Source: Myxococcota bacterium
Lineage (GTDB): Bacteria > Myxococcota_A > UBA9160 > SMWR01
Reading direction: 5' to 3'
Assembly (NCBI GenBank): GCA_039030075.1
Contig: JBCCEW010000001.1
Span: 310,001 to 374,000, forward strand
Length of the DNA: 64,000 bases
Shown: positions 62,041-64,000 of the stretch, in pieces
How the letters are laid out: each line of letters starts with the position of its first letter
Numbering within the stretch: the first letter of the stretch is position 1
The notes under the pieces: model-generated
The model's input: the letters and a program-made list of their open reading frames with translations, nothing else
Databases searched by the model: none
What the model was told of the DNA's origin: nothing
Translations under genes and position numbers: made by a program

Positions 62041-63912
62041 CTAAGGGGCCGTGGCCGCCGCTTCTTCCCGCAGCGAGCGCAGCGTTTCCTGGAAATCCCG
62101 GCGCCCCGGAGCCAGCGTGGCGGCGCGTACATAGGCGTCGATCGCGGCGTCGAGGGATCCGGTGAAGTAGCGCGCCGCTCCCAGGTTTCCGTAGGCGTCG
62201 GCGTCGTTCGGCGCGAGCGCGACCGCGCTCTCGAGGTAGGGAATCGCTTCGGCACGGCGGGCCGGACGATGTTGCAGGATCAGCGTCCCGAGGTTGTAGG
62301 CGACGTTGGGTCCGCTCGGCTGGAGATCGTGGAGGCGGGTCAGCGCCGCGATCGCGCCATCGATGTCGTCTTCCAACTCGCGCGCAAGGCTCGCGCGTAG
62401 GCGCCAGGCGAGACGGTATTCCGGGTAGATCGCCAGCGCGCGCTCGGCGTGGTCTACCGCATTGCGAGTCGCCTCGGCCCGCTCGCTCGGTTTCGCGCTG
62501 TCCTTCGCGCGTGCGAACCAGACGTCCGCGGCGGCCTGCTGAGCGTGCGCGCTTCCCTCGGACGTCACCACGTCGGTCGTGTGGAGAGTGAAGGGATCCT
62601 GCCAGGCCGCATTGCGCTGGACTGTCAAGCCCGCGAAGGCGAGCGCCACGATGCTGCACGCCACCATCGCGGCACGTGTTTGCAGCGCTGGCGGCACGAA
62701 GCGGGAAGCGCCCGCCGCGAGGCCCCAGGCTGCCGCGAGGCAGACACCGACCGACGGCATGAACAGGAAGCGCTCGCCGAGGAAGGTGCCGATCGAGAAC
62801 ACGACGTTCGAGACGATCGAGAACGTGGCGAGCAGATAGAACGACGCGAAGGACAGGACCCAGCGTCGCCGCCATCCGATCACGGCGAGTCCGGCAAGGG
62901 CGACGTCGAGGGCGAGGCCCGCGAGCGCGAGCGGGTGGGTCCACCCCACCCAGGCGATGTGGAAGGGGCCGTATTCGTGGGTCAGCGGGTGGGGCCACAC
63001 CAGCAGGGCGTAGGCCCGGGCGTGGCTCGCGAAGACCGTGCCCCAGGTTTCGCTCGGTGTGGCGCCGAGGAAAGGATCGTTCAGCAGCTCCGGCGACGCG
63101 TTGCTGCTGGCCACGACGCTCGCGCGGATCAACAGGAAGCCCACCGCAGCGGCCCCCATCGGTGCCAGCTCCTGCCGGTGTTCTCGGAGGGATCCTCGGA
63201 AGAACCAGAGCGCGGCTGGCACCACGGCCACGAAGGTGATCGCGTTCTCCTTCGAGAGCAGGGCGGCGAAGAAGACGGCGCCGGCGCCGCCGGCTGCCGC
63301 GCGCGAGCGGGTCTCGATGGCGCGCCACAGGAGCAGCAACGCGCCCAGGCAGCCGGCGAGCGCGAGGATCTCGTCACGCCCTTTGATGTTCGCCACCGCT
63401 TCCACGTGGAGCGGATGGACGGCGAAGAGCAGCGCTGCGGCGAAGGCGGTGGCCGATGCGCCGAGGGGCGGATCGCGGGGCCCGAGCCACTGGGCGAGGA
63501 CCGCGTAGAGCAAGAGGCAGCACCCCCCGTAGAGCAGGCTGTTCACGATGTGGGAGACCCGTGCGTTCTCCCCGAAGAGACCGATCTCGATGGCGAAGGT
63601 GATGAGCGACAGCGGCCGGTAGCGACCCCCCGCGACCAGGTTCGTCTCGTTGCCGATGGCCCCCTCGAAGCTGTCGGTTCGGAGCAGATCGGCGATCCCT
63701 GCGAAACCCGACTGGGTGAACCGGTTGTCCGTGATCGCGAGGCGATCGTCGAGGACGAAGTCATGGCCCCAGGTGTTCGCGTAGAGCAGGGTGGCGATCG
63801 CGAAGATCAGGGCACCCGACCACCGGGCCCCCGAGTTCGCGGGGGCGGGCGTGGCCTCGGCCGGCTGGGCGCCGCCTCGGGGAGTGCGTTTGCCGCGGCG
63901 TTGCTTCGCCAT
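62041..63912 (-). CDS. TMTC-like multi-pass membrane protein with C-terminal TPRs
   Basis: The 623-residue protein has a basic N-terminus, about ten hydrophobic helices (from about 31 to 425) and, after them, TPR-like helices (about 455-610, with NLGTLILQ, DADAYGNLGAARYFTGSLDAAIDAYVRA). The first luminal/periplasmic loop has an acidic DD (VLDDRLAI), and later FLGERFLFMPS, both typical of the TMTC/GT-C glycosyltransferase group. It probably transfers sugars from a lipid donor to an exported acceptor; the acceptor is unknown. Confidence 0.82.
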   Translation of the reverse strand: MAKQRRGKRTPRGGAQPAEATPAPANSGARWSGALIFAIATLLYANTWGHDFVLDDRLAITDNRFTQSGFAGIADLLRTDSFEGAIGNETNLVAGGRYRPLSLITFAIEIGLFGENARVSHIVNSLLYGGCCLLLYAVLAQWLGPRDPPLGASATAFAAALLFAVHPLHVEAVANIKGRDEILALAGCLGALLLLWRAIETRSRAAAGGAGAVFFAALLSKENAITFVAVVPAALWFFRGSLREHRQELAPMGAAAVGFLLIRASVVASSNASPELLNDPFLGATPSETWGTVFASHARAYALLVWPHPLTHEYGPFHIAWVGWTHPLALAGLALDVALAGLAVIGWRRRWVLSFASFYLLATFSIVSNVVFSIGTFLGERFLFMPSVGVCLAAAWGLAAGASRFVPPALQTRAAMVACSIVALAFAGLTVQRNAAWQDPFTLHTTDVVTSEGSAHAQQAAADVWFARAKDSAKPSERAEATRNAVDHAERALAIYPEYRLAWRLRASLARELEDDIDGAIAALTRLHDLQPSGPNVAYNLGTLILQHRPARRAEAIPYLESAVALAPNDADAYGNLGAARYFTGSLDAAIDAYVRAATLAPGRRDFQETLRSLREEAAATAP

Positions 63913-63983
63913 GGGCGCGCAAGGTAGCTCCGTGCGGGGATCACGGCGGCCCGCAGCGGGTTCCGCTAGCGTCGGCCCGAATC

Positions 63984-64000
63984 ATGACGAACGCCGCGAG
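63984..64000 (+). CDS. Possible start of the next gene, 3'-partial
   Basis: An ATG at 63984 (MTNAA) runs off the window. Only five codons are visible, so nothing more can be said. The 71 bp before it separate it from the divergent TMTC-like gene. Confidence 0.2.

Noticed and set aside
60008..63328. 1106-residue fused reading frame across the lipoprotein and TMTC-like genes
   Set aside because: The part upstream of 61969 is the shadow of the TMTC-like gene; the real start with ribosome site and signal peptide is at 61969.
1..64000. CRISPR array, rRNA operon, intact tRNA or IS element with terminal repeats
   Set aside because: No regularly spaced direct repeats of CRISPR type, no rRNA-like sequence and no transposase were seen; the only tRNA signal is the truncated tRNA-Lys.

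Overview
ORGANISM AND OVERALL NATURE. The window looks like part of a high-GC Gram-negative chromosome. Inference only: a Myxococcota/'Deltaproteobacteria'-type organism, because of two PEP-CTERM-tagged exported proteins, thrombospondin type-3/FG-GAP surface proteins, lipoproteins with PGAP1-like hydrolase folds, a TMTC-like membrane protein with TPRs, and abundant thiolase/NUDIX-type chromosomal genes. By eye, third codon positions are much more GC-biased right of about 53.46 kb than left of it. Exactly at that switch lies a 3'-terminal fragment of a tRNA-Lys(UUU) gene (53416-53460) next to a tyrosine integrase (52164-53267). I read positions 1 to about 53460 as the right-hand part of a large integrated mobile island, whose intact tRNA-Lys end should lie left of the window, and 53461-64000 as chromosomal backbone. 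LAYOUT. 0-7 kb: three overlapping genes for exported proteins, ending in a 1632-residue TSP3/LVIVD/FG-GAP protein. 7.2-9.8 kb: an AlbA_2 protein and a PadR regulator (probably leaderless) coupled to an unknown partner. 9.8-16.5 kb: mobilization block with an H-NS-like protein, a membrane protein, a TraD/VirD4-type coupling ATPase and, divergently, a MOBF (TrwC/TraI) relaxase-helicase; no type IV secretion genes are visible. 17-20 kb: a PEP-CTERM protein and a cytoplasmic subtilase cassette. 21-38.6 kb: a region rich in conflict-type genes: a lactate-dehydrogenase-like protein paired with an unknown 581-residue protein, an Mrr-type nuclease, a XRE regulator, a frameshifted HEPN-like gene, a zinc-hook AAA_13 (RloC/PrrC-like) ATPase, a trypsin-NUC nuclease fusion with two small partners, and an HNH nuclease. 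38.9-42.2 kb: a PEP-CTERM lipase-like protein. 42.3-45.4 kb: a microcin-C-like locus, the most interesting item here: a seven-codon ORF ending in Asn (MNGPGNN) with a strong Shine-Dalgarno and an immediate hairpin terminator, a membrane protein, a clear MccB-type adenylyltransferase and a translationally coupled GNAT acetyltransferase resembling the self-immunity domain of MccE. 45.6-47.4 kb: hipBA toxin-antitoxin with four regularly spaced operator boxes. 47.9-53.4 kb: small DNA-binding and zinc-ribbon proteins, two tyrosine recombinases, and 12-bp tandem repeats that look like integrase arm sites. 53.5-64 kb: DOPA 4,5-dioxygenase-like protein, azoreductase, two related hydrolase lipoproteins, a Ca-binding repeat protein, thiolase, an unknown protein, NUDIX hydrolase, TMTC-like protein. 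HOW THE GENES WORK TOGETHER. Integrases, relaxase, coupling ATPase and the H-NS-like protein would move and silence the island; nucleases, proteases, hipBA and the microcin-like locus form its accessory cargo. All functional statements are based on reading sequence motifs; no database search was run.
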